DNA from: an uncultured Gammaproteobacteria bacterium
GTDB lineage: Bacteria; Pseudomonadota; Gammaproteobacteria; Nitrosococcales; Methylophagaceae
Direction: 5' to 3'
DNA: 64,000 nucleotides
Assembly (NCBI GenBank): GCA_937900515.1
Contig: CALCCU010000112.1
Location: forward strand, 1 to 64,000
Shown one piece after another: positions 19,458-29,976 of this stretch; positions within the stretch are counted from its first letter, which is position 1, and every line of letters starts with the position of its first letter. Below the pieces are notes generated by a model. That model saw only the letters and a program-made list of their open reading frames with translations, was not told the origin of the DNA and did not search any database. The position numbers were made by a program, and so were the translations under genes.

Positions 19458-22400
19458 TTATTGAGATGTGGATAGCAATACTTTAAATTCAGGATCGTTC
19501 CAAGCGCCTGTAAGCGCATATTTATAACTAATTAGGTTCACAATATTCTTGCCAAATAGAGATCCTGAAATCTTATCAACCAATAAAATAGCCGCACCAA
19601 CACCTAGACCAACAGGCCCTCCTGCAACAGCACCAGCTAATGGAAGTGTTGATGATACATTAGGCGTAATTTTTACAGTTTGGTCATACTGCTCTTCGAC
19701 AAGATCTGTTTTACCTGAAATTTCAACTTTAGCCGAAGGACCTACCAACACAAAATCATCAGTTTTAGCTATGCCTTTACTTATTTGAAATGAGCTATTA
19801 ATAGAATCAAAATTAAATCCTTTTGCGAAAAGATCACTAAAATCTAATGATAAGCGCCTTGGTAAAGCAGCCACACTCATCAAGCCAAATATACGCCCTG
19901 CGGCACCAGGCTCTACATCATTCAATTTACCTTTAGCAACAGAGAAGTTAAGTTGTCCATTCAACAACTCCCTAGATAAATCTAGCGGTGAGGCATTCCA
20001 GTTTAGCTCAGAAAATACTTCTACCTGTTCAGCTTCAATTGCTCTTTGGTAATTAAGTTGAGATAGAACTCCGCCTAAATCATTACTTTTAAGCTGGAAT
20101 GCTATTCGAGTTGATTCACCCGTCTGATCTTGTGTCCATTCAGCTGAGCTAACTAATGCCGTATACGTTTCAGAGTTTAGAGTTGCTGACTTTATAAGCC
20201 ATTTGTTAATTGTTTTATCTGCATCCAGTTTAAATTCACCTAATACTGAATCATTAAGGTTGAGTGAGGCTATTGATATTTTCATAGCTGGCCACAAACT
20301 AGTGGACTGACTATTTTGACTAGTTGATTCAGGCAAATTCAAAGTCAATTTATCTAAGTTAACATCTAATTTTTTAGCACTCTTTAAGTTATCAGGAATA
20401 TAGATATTCCCCACAGCTTGATCACTTTGTAATTCTACTTGCCAGCCTTGAGATTGTTTAACAATCATGGCATCTAAATTCGTGAACTCATAGTCAAAGC
20501 CTGTCAGAGAATTTACTTTCATCGCAATATTCAGTTGTTCGACTTCAGAGAGTAAATCACTGCTACTATTTGTTGTTTTGGGCTGTGTATCAACCCAACT
20601 TAACCAATTATCTAGTGATAGCTGTTCAAGGTTACTAGCGATTTGTATACCATTTTTAGGGAGTTTAGGCGTTCCTGTTCCAATAACGATTCCAGCTTTC
20701 CATTTATTGCCAGTCTCTGTAAAGGCTGCTTTTAAGACATCACTATAATTCAATAAATAATGAGGTGAGTCCTTCACAACATTCATCGTAACGGTAAAGC
20801 TCACTTGCTGGTCACGTGTTTTCGAAAAAGGTGCGGGGGCATTTACTTCTAATCCATCAAGATCTGCAAAGAGCTCACCATCAATATAAAAATCACCTAA
20901 CTGCTTTTCTTTAACATTAAGTCTAGCTGTATAGTTAGTTTCACCTTGAATATATGATGGAACTATTTCTGGCCAAATATCGTTTATTGCCAATGTAGTA
21001 AGGCGACCATTCATAGTGACATTAGTCTGGTCATTGCTTGGCTTGACTGTAACTCTAACTGGTTCACCCAATAAGCTAGCAGTGATATCCTCATTTGTAT
21101 CAACGCCATTTCCATCGAAATTCAACTGTCCATTAACCTTAGTAGCAGCTACTTCAGGCATATTTTGATAGTGTAACTCACTACTTTTAAAGCTGACATA
21201 TCCATGTGCAGTTGTTGAATCGACATTAGTTAGAGGTACTAATAATTGTAAATTTAGATCGCTATTACCTTTTGCAACCACCCCCTCTACTGCTGCTGAA
21301 AAACGCTGTTTAAGAGGACTATTTCTTACAAACTCTAATGCTTGCTGTGTTGTACCTGTTAGCGCTCCGTCGACCGTTAATACTGGCTTAGTAATCATCA
21401 GTCGATTTATAGTTGTTGTCACATCAACAAATTGAAAGCCAGCAATGCTGCCATGCTTACTTTTAATAACTAAATTATTCCCTAAACCTTTGATAGATCC
21501 ATTTACCCCCTTAATATCGGGCCAATCAGGTGCAAAATGTAATTGCATATCTTCCACAGTTAAGTCCATTTTAAAGTGACCTTTATCTGTGTCTGGTTCA
21601 TAAGGAAAATCAGCCAGATCACCAAGCAACTCTATCTGGCCATTAGTAATTACTCCATCGACAAAAGCAGATGCAGACCATTCCTTGAAATCAGCATCTA
21701 AAATCTTTTGCGGTACGTATTTCTTCCAACTGTTTACTTTAACGTCTTCTAAGCTAATTTGTAGATCAGTTGCTGTTCTACCCGACTCGAAATGTTCAAG
21801 GTGACCATCCAGCTGTAATGTTAAATCATCATTCCAGATTCTTAATGCTTGGGTTTGTACCGATAAAGAATCATCATCTTGTTGAACTCTAATATTACCT
21901 GTCACAGAATCAAAATAAACTGCTTTATCCAACCAATTATCAGCATAAACATGAAGTTTATGGCTATCCATTCCAATGTTTGCTAAGCCATCATGCCAAT
22001 TTACCGAGACAGTTAAACCAGACATTCCCGGATAATCCCTCCACGCTAAAAAAGCACCTTCTTTTAAATCAAATGCTAAAGACTTTAAGCCTGATTCAAT
22101 CGAATATTTCAGCTCAAAATTGTCAAGATCACCTGCTGGTTGTTGCTTGCGAATTATTTCTGGTGAGGCATCAACTAATAATGCAATCGAAGAGAGATCA
22201 CTTAATTTGATATAACTACTACTAAACAGCCACTCACCGACTTCTTTTTTTACTTTAAAGTCAGTTTCAGGCCATAGCTCTCCATTCATATCTAGCACCA
22301 TTTTTTGTGCTGATAACTGCCATCCATTAAGACTCTGTTGCCAATGAATAGTAGCGCGTAATTGATCGATAGTGACTGGCGAAGTTAGCGCTAATTTATT

Positions 22401-23276
22401 TTGTTGTGGAGGAGTTAAACTAAGCTGCGCGAGTTCCAATGAACTCACAACTTCGTCAATATGCGTGCCTTTACCTTCAATTGAGAAGTTAACATCAGCC
22501 CTGCCCTGCTTAATATTTATATATTGACTAATAAGGTCTTGTGCAAGCTCTGTAAGTTCAAACTTCTCCGTGTCAACTTGAGCTTTCCATATGCTACGTT
22601 GAAAATCATCCTCTATACTCACATATGCCTGTAAATTAACTATTTTACCTAACGTTGAAGGCAATTTTATATTGGCTTGTGAAGTCCATTCAGTATTATC
22701 ATGCTCTAAAGTTGCATTAACCAAGCTATATTGACCCGACAAATAAGCTTTCTGACTATCAGCATAATCGAAACTGATATCATATAATTCAATATTATTT
22801 AATAGCGATAACAAAGCTAACCAATCAGTATTACCTGATGAGTTATCATGATTAAGTTCAAACCCTTTTATAGATAGCTTGCCATTCAGATCCCTAATAA
22901 TGGCAGTGTCCAGACCTTTAACTGTTACATCATTTAACACAGCCTCACTTTGTTGAGCACTTTTCAGCACATCAAGACCTAGATACAAAGAATCAAGATT
23001 CATCACTTTATAATCCCGATTTTTACTCCAGACCTGAAGCCTCTCAATGTGTAACTTAGGCATAAAGCTTAGATGTTCTAGATCAGCAGCCCCAATCGTT
23101 ACAGGGAGCTCTATTTTTTCACTTAACCATACGGCAATTTCATCTTGGCGTTGTTCAATCGCATTGGATAACCAAAATAAAGAACCCAATAATAAAATGG
23201 CTATAACAGAGAGAAAAAGAAGTAAATAGGCTAGCTGTTTACTAACAATATGAACCCCACGCCGGAGATGGGACAT
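19458..23276 (-). CDS. yhdP: YhdP-family AsmA-like envelope protein
   Basis: Very large inner-membrane-anchored protein of 1272 residues with one N-terminal transmembrane helix (about 14-36, LAYLLLFLSVIAILLLGSLF) and a long periplasmic beta-rich body. The C-terminal part shows the AsmA-like/DUF3971 signatures LNGQLNFSVAKGKLNDVEPG, RIFGLMSVAALPRRL and KTDDFVLVGPSAKVEISG. In E. coli YhdP with TamB and YdbH is implicated in phospholipid transport to the outer membrane. The order rng-yhdP-tldD is conserved in gammaproteobacteria, which supports the call. Confidence 0.93.
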   Translation of the reverse strand: MSHLRRGVHIVSKQLAYLLLFLSVIAILLLGSLFWLSNAIEQRQDEIAVWLSEKIELPVTIGAADLEHLSFMPKLHIERLQVWSKNRDYKVMNLDSLYLGLDVLKSAQQSEAVLNDVTVKGLDTAIIRDLNGKLSIKGFELNHDNSSGNTDWLALLSLLNNIELYDISFDYADSQKAYLSGQYSLVNATLEHDNTEWTSQANIKLPSTLGKIVNLQAYVSIEDDFQRSIWKAQVDTEKFELTELAQDLISQYINIKQGRADVNFSIEGKGTHIDEVVSSLELAQLSLTPPQQNKLALTSPVTIDQLRATIHWQQSLNGWQLSAQKMVLDMNGELWPETDFKVKKEVGEWLFSSSYIKLSDLSSIALLVDASPEIIRKQQPAGDLDNFELKYSIESGLKSLAFDLKEGAFLAWRDYPGMSGLTVSVNWHDGLANIGMDSHKLHVYADNWLDKAVYFDSVTGNIRVQQDDDSLSVQTQALRIWNDDLTLQLDGHLEHFESGRTATDLQISLEDVKVNSWKKYVPQKILDADFKEWSASAFVDGVITNGQIELLGDLADFPYEPDTDKGHFKMDLTVEDMQLHFAPDWPDIKGVNGSIKGLGNNLVIKSKHGSIAGFQFVDVTTTINRLMITKPVLTVDGALTGTTQQALEFVRNSPLKQRFSAAVEGVVAKGNSDLNLQLLVPLTNVDSTTAHGYVSFKSSELHYQNMPEVAATKVNGQLNFDGNGVDTNEDITASLLGEPVRVTVKPSNDQTNVTMNGRLTTLAINDIWPEIVPSYIQGETNYTARLNVKEKQLGDFYIDGELFADLDGLEVNAPAPFSKTRDQQVSFTVTMNVVKDSPHYLLNYSDVLKAAFTETGNKWKAGIVIGTGTPKLPKNGIQIASNLEQLSLDNWLSWVDTQPKTTNSSSDLLSEVEQLNIAMKVNSLTGFDYEFTNLDAMIVKQSQGWQVELQSDQAVGNIYIPDNLKSAKKLDVNLDKLTLNLPESTSQNSQSTSLWPAMKISIASLNLNDSVLGEFKLDADKTINKWLIKSATLNSETYTALVSSAEWTQDQTGESTRIAFQLKSNDLGGVLSQLNYQRAIEAEQVEVFSELNWNASPLDLSRELLNGQLNFSVAKGKLNDVEPGAAGRIFGLMSVAALPRRLSLDFSDLFAKGFNFDSINSSFQISKGIAKTDDFVLVGPSAKVEISGKTDLVEEQYDQTVKITPNVSSTLPLAGAVAGGPVGLGVGAAILLVDKISGSLFGKNIVNLISYKYALTGAWNDPEFKVLLSTSQ

Positions 23277-23278
23277 AA

Positions 23279-24745
23279 CTACATTAACACCACATTGAAT
23301 TGTTCTCGACTATACTGTAATTCATGCTGGAAAATTATCGGCTTACCAATAAACTGTTCTAATTCTGCAACATTAGTTGAGTCTTGATCATTCAAACGGT
23401 CGATAACATCTTGTGATGCTAAAATCAAAAACTGTGTCGTTTCATATTGTTTTGCTTCACGGATAATCTCACGGAAAATTTCATAGCAAACTGTTTCTGC
23501 ACTTTTGGCATAACCTTTACCGGCACAACATGGGCAGGGTTCGCATAAAATATGCTCAAGACTTTCACGTGTTCGTTTACGTGTCATCTCAATCAAACCC
23601 AATTCAGATACAGCACAGATATTATGGCGAGCGCGATCACCCTCCATGTATTTCTCTAAAGTTCGTACTACTTGTTCTCGATGTTCTTCTTCATCCATAT
23701 CAATAAAGTCTAGAATGATAATTCCACCTAGATTGCGAACACGTAGTTGACGAGCAATAGCTTGAGCCGCTTCTAAATTAGTTTTAAAAATCGTTTCTTC
23801 TAAATTTTTATGACCTACGAAACCACCCGTATTAACATCAACAGTGGTCATTGCTTCGGTTTGATCAAATATTAGATAACCACCAGACTTAAGCATCACC
23901 TTGCGTTCCAATGCTTTTTTAATATCATCTTCAACACTGAATAAATCAAATAAAGGTTGGTCACCTTTATAATGATCTAAGCGAGCAACACATTCAGGAA
24001 TAAAAGTTTCAGCAAATTTAACTGCTTTGAGATACGTTTCGCTCGAGTCAATGCGAACCTTATCTATCTCAGGCGTATATAAATCTCGTAAAGCTCTTAA
24101 TGTAAGCGGCAAATCTTCATGAAGCGGTTCACCACATTTCACTGTTGATTTCAGCTCAACTAGCTTTGCCCAGAGGCGATGTAAATAATTTAAATCAGCA
24201 ATCAACTCTTCCTCACTGACACCTTCTGCCGCTGTTCTTAATATATATCCGCCTTCACCTTCTTGAACTTGATTAGTTAAACAGGACTTAAGTCGATTTC
24301 GTTCTTCATCACCTTCGATTTTTAAAGAGACGCCCACACCTTGAGTTTCTGGCATATAAACTAAATAACGAGACGAAACCGATAATTGTGTGGTTAATCG
24401 TGCACCCTTGGTACCTAAAGGATCTTTGATTACCTGTACTAGTACTTCTTGGCCTTCTCGTAACAAAGAAGTAATCGGGGGTACTTCGGTTTTTTGTAAA
24501 TCGCCAGTCTGTCCTTTTGGGATGGAAATATCTGAAGCATGTAAAAATGCTGCGCGAGCTAAACCAATTTCAACAAATGCAGCCTGCATTCCAGGCAGTA
24601 CACGACAGACTTTACCCTTATAAATATTACCGAAAATACCTCGGCTTTCTGAACGTTCAATGAATATTTCTTGTAACACGCCATTATCAACAACTGCGGC
24701 CCGAGTTTCACTGGGTGTAACATTAATTAGAATTTCACTACTCAT
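23279..24745 (-). CDS. rng: Ribonuclease G
   Basis: Endoribonuclease for 16S rRNA 5' processing and mRNA decay. The 488 residues start with an S1 domain (NIYKGKVCRVLPGMQAAFVEIG). The RNase E/G catalytic domain follows, with VDVNTGGFVG and DFIDMDEEEHR supplying Mg-binding aspartates. The Zn-link-like EPCPCCAGKG is near residue 403. There is no long RNase E scaffold tail, so this is RNase G. It lies between maf and yhdP, the usual maf-rng-yhdP order. Confidence 0.96.
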   Translation of the reverse strand: MSSEILINVTPSETRAAVVDNGVLQEIFIERSESRGIFGNIYKGKVCRVLPGMQAAFVEIGLARAAFLHASDISIPKGQTGDLQKTEVPPITSLLREGQEVLVQVIKDPLGTKGARLTTQLSVSSRYLVYMPETQGVGVSLKIEGDEERNRLKSCLTNQVQEGEGGYILRTAAEGVSEEELIADLNYLHRLWAKLVELKSTVKCGEPLHEDLPLTLRALRDLYTPEIDKVRIDSSETYLKAVKFAETFIPECVARLDHYKGDQPLFDLFSVEDDIKKALERKVMLKSGGYLIFDQTEAMTTVDVNTGGFVGHKNLEETIFKTNLEAAQAIARQLRVRNLGGIIILDFIDMDEEEHREQVVRTLEKYMEGDRARHNICAVSELGLIEMTRKRTRESLEHILCEPCPCCAGKGYAKSAETVCYEIFREIIREAKQYETTQFLILASQDVIDRLNDQDSTNVAELEQFIGKPIIFQHELQYSREQFNVVLM

Positions 24746-24750
24746 TATAT

Positions 24751-25326
24751 TTATTCCGTTAATTGGGCTAACAGTAAACCAGTTTCTCGTATAGGTAGCC
24801 CCATAATAGCTGAGTAACTTCCTGTAATATTTTCAATAAATAATGCGGCTAAACCTTGAACAGCATAGCCTCCAGCTTTATCGACACCTTCTTTTGTTGA
24901 TAAATACCAATCAATATCTTTTTCAGTCAGTGTAGTAAATTTCACCGTACTGATATTCAGCTCGCAAAGCACTTTATCACCATCAACAATTGCTACCGCC
25001 GTCATTACTTGATGTTCCTTGCTCGATAATTGTTGCAACATTCGACGGGCATCAACATTATTTTTAGGTTTACCCAAAACATCACCGTTTAATACCACAC
25101 TAGTATCTGAACCTAACACCGGTTTTTGTTCGCTAATAGCGATGCTATTCCAACCTGCTTGCGCCTTTGCAATAGCAACACGTTTGACATAATCAATCGG
25201 CGGCTCATTTTCAAACCGCTGTTCGTCAACCTCTACTGATAACACTGAAAAATTGACTGCAATTTGCTGCAGAAGTTCACGTCGACGAGGCGAACCAGAC
25301 GCTAAATAAATAGTAGGAAAATTCAT
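24751..25326 (-). CDS. maf: Maf nucleotide pyrophosphatase
   Basis: House-cleaning nucleoside triphosphate pyrophosphatase of the Maf/YhdE type. The 191 residues begin MNFPTIYLASGSPRRRELLQQ, the family's N-terminal signature. The active-site segments KPVLGSDTSVVLNGDVLGKP and STKEGVDKAGGYAVQG follow. The ATG at 25326 is chosen because homologues start just before ASGSPRR; it overlaps the rlmH stop in an ATGA arrangement. The frame remains open upstream, but that extra part lies inside rlmH. Confidence 0.94.
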   Translation of the reverse strand: MNFPTIYLASGSPRRRELLQQIAVNFSVLSVEVDEQRFENEPPIDYVKRVAIAKAQAGWNSIAISEQKPVLGSDTSVVLNGDVLGKPKNNVDARRMLQQLSSKEHQVMTAVAIVDGDKVLCELNISTVKFTTLTEKDIDWYLSTKEGVDKAGGYAVQGLAALFIENITGSYSAIMGLPIRETGLLLAQLTE

Positions 25327-25793
25327 GCGCGATGATAAGGGTGATTTTGTAATACCGTCCATGCTCGATAAAGCTGTTCGGACAAGACAATTCTTACTAA
25401 AGGATGCGGCAAAGTTAGAGCTGATAAAGACCAACGTTGATTGGCTCGCTGAAGACATTCTTGAGTCATGCCATCCGGGCCACCAACAATAAGAGATACA
25501 TCTCGCCCGTCAGCTTGCCAGCCTTTTAACTGTTCAGCTAGCTGCTCAGTTGTCCAAGACTTGCCTTTAACATCCAAGGCAACGACATGATGGTCTTTGG
25601 GAATAGCAGCCAGAATACGTTCACCTTCTTCGCGCATCCATTGCTCAACACTGCCGCTTTTGCCTCGTTTTGCAGGTGCAATTTCATGAAGGTGTAGGCT
25701 ACACTCTCGCGGCATGCGCTTAGCGTATTCTTGATAGCCATCTGTGACCCATGCTGGCATTTTATTTCCTACTGCCAACAGATTCAGTTTCAT
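25323..25793 (-). CDS. rlmH: 23S rRNA (pseudouridine-1915-N3)-methyltransferase RlmH
   Basis: SPOUT-class methyltransferase modifying helix 69 of 23S rRNA. The 156 residues start MKLNLLAVGNKMPAWV and contain the SAM-binding LIVGGPDGM and LTLPHPLVRIVLSEQLYRA, with YHR near the C-terminus. Length is typical (155). It lies directly downstream of rsfS, as in E. coli, and overlaps maf. Confidence 0.97.
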   Translation of the reverse strand: MKLNLLAVGNKMPAWVTDGYQEYAKRMPRECSLHLHEIAPAKRGKSGSVEQWMREEGERILAAIPKDHHVVALDVKGKSWTTEQLAEQLKGWQADGRDVSLIVGGPDGMTQECLQRANQRWSLSALTLPHPLVRIVLSEQLYRAWTVLQNHPYHRA

Positions 25794-25808
25794 TCTTTAG
25801 ACCTAAAC

Positions 25809-26159
25809 TTATTCTGCAGTAGCTTCTTCAGAACTATCAGGCACGCTCCACAATTTTTCTAAATTATATGTCGCACGGACTTGAGCGGTCATAACATGAA
25901 CAATTACATCACCTAAATCAACTAAAGCCCATTCACCAACGTCTTCACCCTCCATTCCTAAAGGCTTAACACCAGCGGCTTTTGCCTGTACAGACACTTC
26001 ATTTACTAGCGCTTTAACTTGACGGCTCGATTTACCTGTAGCAATAACCATAAAATCAGTGACATCAGTCATTGCCATTACGTCTAATACTTGAATATCT
26101 TCTGCTTTAATATCTTCTAGTGCATCTACCACTAGAAGTTGTAATTCTTTAGCCTGCAT
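25809..26159 (-). CDS. rsfS: Ribosomal silencing factor RsfS
   Basis: Binds L14 on the 50S subunit and blocks subunit joining during starvation. The 116 residues contain ALEDIKAEDIQVLDV, FMVIATGKSSRQVKALVNEV and GEWALVDLGDVIVHVM, the conserved RsfS core. The ATG at 26159 is chosen because GGAGAG lies 4 bases upstream; an in-frame ATG at 26171 would place that SD inside the coding sequence. It precedes rlmH, the conserved arrangement. Confidence 0.95.
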   Translation of the reverse strand: MQAKELQLLVVDALEDIKAEDIQVLDVMAMTDVTDFMVIATGKSSRQVKALVNEVSVQAKAAGVKPLGMEGEDVGEWALVDLGDVIVHVMTAQVRATYNLEKLWSVPDSSEEATAE

Positions 26160-26226
26160 TTGGCTCTCCATTCAATTGTGTATAAACTATTTTACCTTAT
26201 GCAGGCTCACACGTCTGATATAAAAT

Positions 26227-27033
26227 TTAGGCCTCCATTTCTGGAAACCATGAAGTTGTTTTCCCCGTCCAGTAGTAAACGGTTAGACCAACCCATTCGC
26301 GCCATGCAGGTTCAAGTACTTTTAGGTGTTCAAATAAATTAAAATCATACTGACGAAATGCAGTGCTATTACTTCGATAATCAACAGGATACGGGATAAC
26401 ATTGACACCTTGCTTTCTAGCTATCCCCATAGCTCGAGGCATATGAAAGGCAGATGTCACTAATAAATACTGCCCAGACTTTTCTGGTAATAAGGGAGAT
26501 AAAAAACTAAAGTTTTCATAGGTATTTCGCGAGCGCGGTTCAATGATTAATCTTTGCTTATTAATACCAACCGCCGTTAACAACTGCTCAGCTATTTTTA
26601 CATCATCACGGCTGTAACTTTTATTTAAAAGACCACTTCCACCAGAAAATAAAATAGGTGAGCTTGGGTAGGCCTTGGCAAGTATGGCGGCAGCAATAAA
26701 TCGGTCTCCTCCTGCTCCCATCTCTGCTGTTTTCCAATCTAAAGATAATTTACGCTCTTCACCACCACCTAAAACAATTATGCCATCAATATTTTGAGGT
26801 AATTCCTTCGGTTTTTGAAAGCGACTTTCCAAGGGGTGCATTAAATAATCGCTGATTGGATAGATTAATAAAGCGGTAGTTAATAGCATTGTCGGAATCA
26901 AATAAAGCTTAGCTAGTGCTACTTTATTAAAGGTTAGAAATAATGTGCCTATGCTCATCATCATAACAATTAGGTTGATTGGGCTTAAGATGCCCCATGC
27001 CAATTTAGATAAAATAAAAAATAGATTATCCAT
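26227..27033 (-). CDS. YdcF/ElyC-family membrane protein (DUF218)
   Basis: Inner-membrane protein of 268 residues with two or three N-terminal hydrophobic segments (about 5-65). A DUF218 domain follows: DGIIVLGGGEERK, PILFSGGSG, EPRSRNTYENF and LVTSAFHMPRAM. ElyC in E. coli affects envelope biogenesis and lipid-carrier use; the biochemical reaction is unsettled. It starts 5 bp after the nadD stop, so it looks co-transcribed. It could equally be called YdcF-like; I do not assign a symbol. Confidence 0.85.
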   Translation of the reverse strand: MDNLFFILSKLAWGILSPINLIVMMMSIGTLFLTFNKVALAKLYLIPTMLLTTALLIYPISDYLMHPLESRFQKPKELPQNIDGIIVLGGGEERKLSLDWKTAEMGAGGDRFIAAAILAKAYPSSPILFSGGSGLLNKSYSRDDVKIAEQLLTAVGINKQRLIIEPRSRNTYENFSFLSPLLPEKSGQYLLVTSAFHMPRAMGIARKQGVNVIPYPVDYRSNSTAFRQYDFNLFEHLKVLEPAWREWVGLTVYYWTGKTTSWFPEMEA

Positions 27034-27038
27034 ATCAA

Positions 27039-27677
27039 TTATTCCACGCCATACAATGATGCTTGATTAATAAAGCCGATCACAGCATCGGGTAACAAAA
27101 ATTGAGGATTACACTTGTCGGCTATTGTTTTTCTAATCTGTGTGGCAGAAACCATTAATTGAGTGACAGCAATTGGCCAAATTTTACCGCATAATAATAT
27201 CGAGCTTTCTTTATCTGCAAGATGCTGTTGATACCAAGCTTGTGTTTGTTCATTCATTACTGGTAACTCACCGGGCCGTTGCATCACAACAATATGACTG
27301 AATTCAAGTAGTTCATGCCAACGGTGCCATGTTTGAATATGCAAAAAAGCATCGGTACCCACTAGTAAATAAAGAGCTTTATCTGGAAACTCATCGCGTA
27401 AATCAACCAAGGTATCAATAGTATATGACTCACCTTGACGATTAAGTTCACGGTCATCAACTTGGAAACGGGGATGACCTTCTACCGCAAGCTTTAACAT
27501 TGTTAAGCGCTGTTCAACGGTTGCAATAGGTTGCGGACGATGAGGCGGAATGGAGTTTGGAATCAGTCGAATATGGCTTAATCCCAAGGTTTCAGCTACT
27601 TCAAGAGCAGGCCGTAAATGTCCGTAATGAATAGGGTCAAACGTCCCACCCAATATTCCAATCGCCTCAGTCATCAT
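27039..27677 (-). CDS. nadD: Nicotinate-nucleotide adenylyltransferase NadD
   Basis: Adenylates nicotinate mononucleotide in NAD biosynthesis. The 212-residue protein has the nucleotidyltransferase motif GGTFDPIHYGHLR near the N-terminus, GTDAFLHIQTWHRW in the middle and the second ATP motif as MVSATQIRKTI. It abuts proA directly; two ATGs lie in tandem at the start. The order holA-nadD-rsfS is typical for gammaproteobacteria, here with proA and an ElyC-like gene inserted. Confidence 0.96.
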   Translation of the reverse strand: MMTEAIGILGGTFDPIHYGHLRPALEVAETLGLSHIRLIPNSIPPHRPQPIATVEQRLTMLKLAVEGHPRFQVDDRELNRQGESYTIDTLVDLRDEFPDKALYLLVGTDAFLHIQTWHRWHELLEFSHIVVMQRPGELPVMNEQTQAWYQQHLADKESSILLCGKIWPIAVTQLMVSATQIRKTIADKCNPQFLLPDAVIGFINQASLYGVE

Positions 27678-28934
27678 TTAGTGACGAACTTGACCACTTC
27701 CCAATACAATCCATTTTTGCGATGTTAATCCTTCTAAGCCTACAGGCCCACGAGCATGGATTTTATCAGTAGAGATACCAATCTCTGCCCCTAAGCCATA
27801 CTCAAACCCATCAGCAAAACGAGTTGAAGCATTAACCATAACGGAGCTAGAATCAACCTCTGCTAAGAAACGACGAGATTGAGCATAGTTTTCCGTCACT
27901 ATCGTTTCTGTATGGCCTGAGCTGTGTTTATGAATATGATTCATAGCGTCATCAATTCCATCAACAACTCGAATTGATAAAATGGGTGCTAAATACTCCG
28001 TATCCCAATCTTCATCTGTCGCTGGGTTAATATCAGTCAGTATTGCTCGCGTGTTTTTACAGCCTCGCAATTCCACTGATTCCACTGCATATCGTTTAGC
28101 TAAACGAGGTAAAACATCATTAGCTACAGCACTATCAACTAATAAAGTTTCCATGGCATTACACACACCATAACGGTGGCATTTAGCGTTAAAGGCAATC
28201 TCCTCAGCCATATCTAAATCAGCATCTGCTGCGATATAAACATGACAAATACCATCTAAATGCTTGATAACTGGTACTCGGGCATCATTACTGATTCTTT
28301 CAATCAGACTTTTGCCCCCTCGAGGTACAATCACATCAACATATTCGGACATCGTTATCAGCTCACCCACTGCGGCACGATCCGTCGTTTCAACCACCTG
28401 CACCGCTGTTATAGGTAATCCAGCTTGCTCTAAACCTCGATGAATACAGCCTGCAACCGCTTGATTAGAGTGAATAGCTTCACTACCACCACGTAAAATT
28501 GTCGCATTACCTGATTTTAAGCATAAACCAGCAGCATCCGCTGTCACATTAGGACGAGACTCATAAATAATGCCGATTACACCAAGAGGTACCCGCATCT
28601 GACCCAATTGAATTCCTGATGGTCGGTAGTTCATATTGCTGATTTCGCCGACAGGATCAGCTAATGAAGCAATTTGCTCTAGTCCCTCAGCCATACCTTC
28701 AATTCGAGCATCGGTTAATTCTAAGCGATCGAGTAATGCGGCATCGAGACCTTTAGCTTCGCCCGCTTCTAAATCTAATTTGTTTTGCTGCTTTAAGCTA
28801 TCAGATGATTTTCTAATCTCACTCGCGATCAGCTGCAATGCATGATTCTTCACATTGGTTCCTGCACGAGATAAAGCTCTGCTCGCTTCTCTAGCTTGCA
28901 AGCCTAAGGTTTGCATATAATTTTGAATATCCAA
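27678..28934 (-). CDS. proA: Gamma-glutamyl phosphate reductase ProA
   Basis: NADPH-dependent reduction of glutamyl-5-phosphate to the semialdehyde in proline biosynthesis. The 418 residues have the aldehyde-dehydrogenase-like fold signatures [27 protein letters not shown], and the catalytic Cys in [16 protein letters not shown]. The C-terminus contains [14 protein letters not shown], the usual ending. It sits between holA and nadD, a placement also seen in some Pseudomonas-like genomes; proB is not in the window. Confidence 0.97.
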   Translation of the reverse strand: MDIQNYMQTLGLQAREASRALSRAGTNVKNHALQLIASEIRKSSDSLKQQNKLDLEAGEAKGLDAALLDRLELTDARIEGMAEGLEQIASLADPVGEISNMNYRPSGIQLGQMRVPLGVIGIIYESRPNVTADAAGLCLKSGNATILRGGSEAIHSNQAVAGCIHRGLEQAGLPITAVQVVETTDRAAVGELITMSEYVDVIVPRGGKSLIERISNDARVPVIKHLDGICHVYIAADADLDMAEEIAFNAKCHRYGVCNAMETLLVDSAVANDVLPRLAKRYAVESVELRGCKNTRAILTDINPATDEDWDTEYLAPILSIRVVDGIDDAMNHIHKHSSGHTETIVTENYAQSRRFLAEVDSSSVMVNASTRFADGFEYGLGAEIGISTDKIHARGPVGLEGLTSQKWIVLGSGQVRH

Positions 28935-28944
28935 TCCTGGTCTC

Positions 28945-29973
28945 CTAATTTGAACGAATAATAGTTGTGCTAGCCACTTGCATACACAAAGACTCTAATA
29001 ATGACCATGGACATGTTTTTAAACTGCCTTTTGCCGCCTGATCGATTTGTGCCATTAACTCTAAAAACTTAAACCATTGATCACAACTATGCCGACTCAA
29101 TGCCTGTCGTATCATCGGTCGACTTTTTTCCCAAACAGGTGGTTTTTGTGCCTGAAAAACTTGCTCGATCCGAACTCCACTCTCAATTTGAGCAGACATA
29201 TCAACCACACGATGTAATGACCAAGACACTGCTGAAAACAACGATAATATATCTAAACCTTCAGCTCGTAAACGATTGATCATACGTGGTATTTTCCCAG
29301 TATTCCCTAAAAGAACAGCATCCATCAAACCAAACGCTTCAAACCGAGCATTATCAGCAACAGATGCAAGAACAAGTTCTTCATCAACCTGACCATCAGG
29401 ACATAATAACTGTAATTTATCAATTTCTTGTGCTGCAGCAAATAAGTTTCCTTCTACTCGCTCAGCTATCAGTGAAGATATCTCTGGTTTTGCCTCTAAG
29501 CCCCGTTGCTGCATTCTTTGGCTTATCCAACGAGGTAAATGAGCCATATCGATGGGCCAAACAGGGATAGTGACACCTAATCGATCCAATTCAGAGAACC
29601 ATTTACTTTTTTGAGATCGATTATCAATTTTGCCACTAATAATCAGTAAAATCGTACCATTAGGAGGGTTAGCAGCAAAATTACGAAATGCTTCTCCACC
29701 TTCTTTTCCCGGTGCACCAGAAGGTAAACGAATTTCTAATAGTCTCTGGCTCGAGAACAAAGACATGGTTTGTTCTTGAAACGGTACATCAGACCAGTTA
29801 AAACGACCTTCAACATGCCATACTTCTCGATCTTCAACACCCGCTTGGCGGATCTGCTGCCGAATTACGTCGGCAGTTTCTTCTAGTAAAAGTGCTTCAT
29901 CACCAAAAATAAGATAGACCGGTAATAAACCTTGTCGGCAATGTTCTACGAGTTGTTCAGCCCGAAGTCGCAC
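28945..29973 (-). CDS. holA: DNA polymerase III subunit delta
   Basis: Clamp-loader subunit that opens the beta clamp. The 342 residues begin [37 protein letters not shown]-type sequence. The DnaX-like AAA+ fold without a functional P-loop follows, then the C-terminal collar domain. Length matches E. coli HolA (343). The gene starts 3 bp after the lptE stop, in the conserved leuS-lptE-holA order. Confidence 0.95.
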   Translation of the reverse strand: MRLRAEQLVEHCRQGLLPVYLIFGDEALLLEETADVIRQQIRQAGVEDREVWHVEGRFNWSDVPFQEQTMSLFSSQRLLEIRLPSGAPGKEGGEAFRNFAANPPNGTILLIISGKIDNRSQKSKWFSELDRLGVTIPVWPIDMAHLPRWISQRMQQRGLEAKPEISSLIAERVEGNLFAAAQEIDKLQLLCPDGQVDEELVLASVADNARFEAFGLMDAVLLGNTGKIPRMINRLRAEGLDILSLFSAVSWSLHRVVDMSAQIESGVRIEQVFQAQKPPVWEKSRPMIRQALSRHSCDQWFKFLELMAQIDQAAKGSLKTCPWSLLESLCMQVASTTIIRSN

Positions 29974-29976
29974 AGT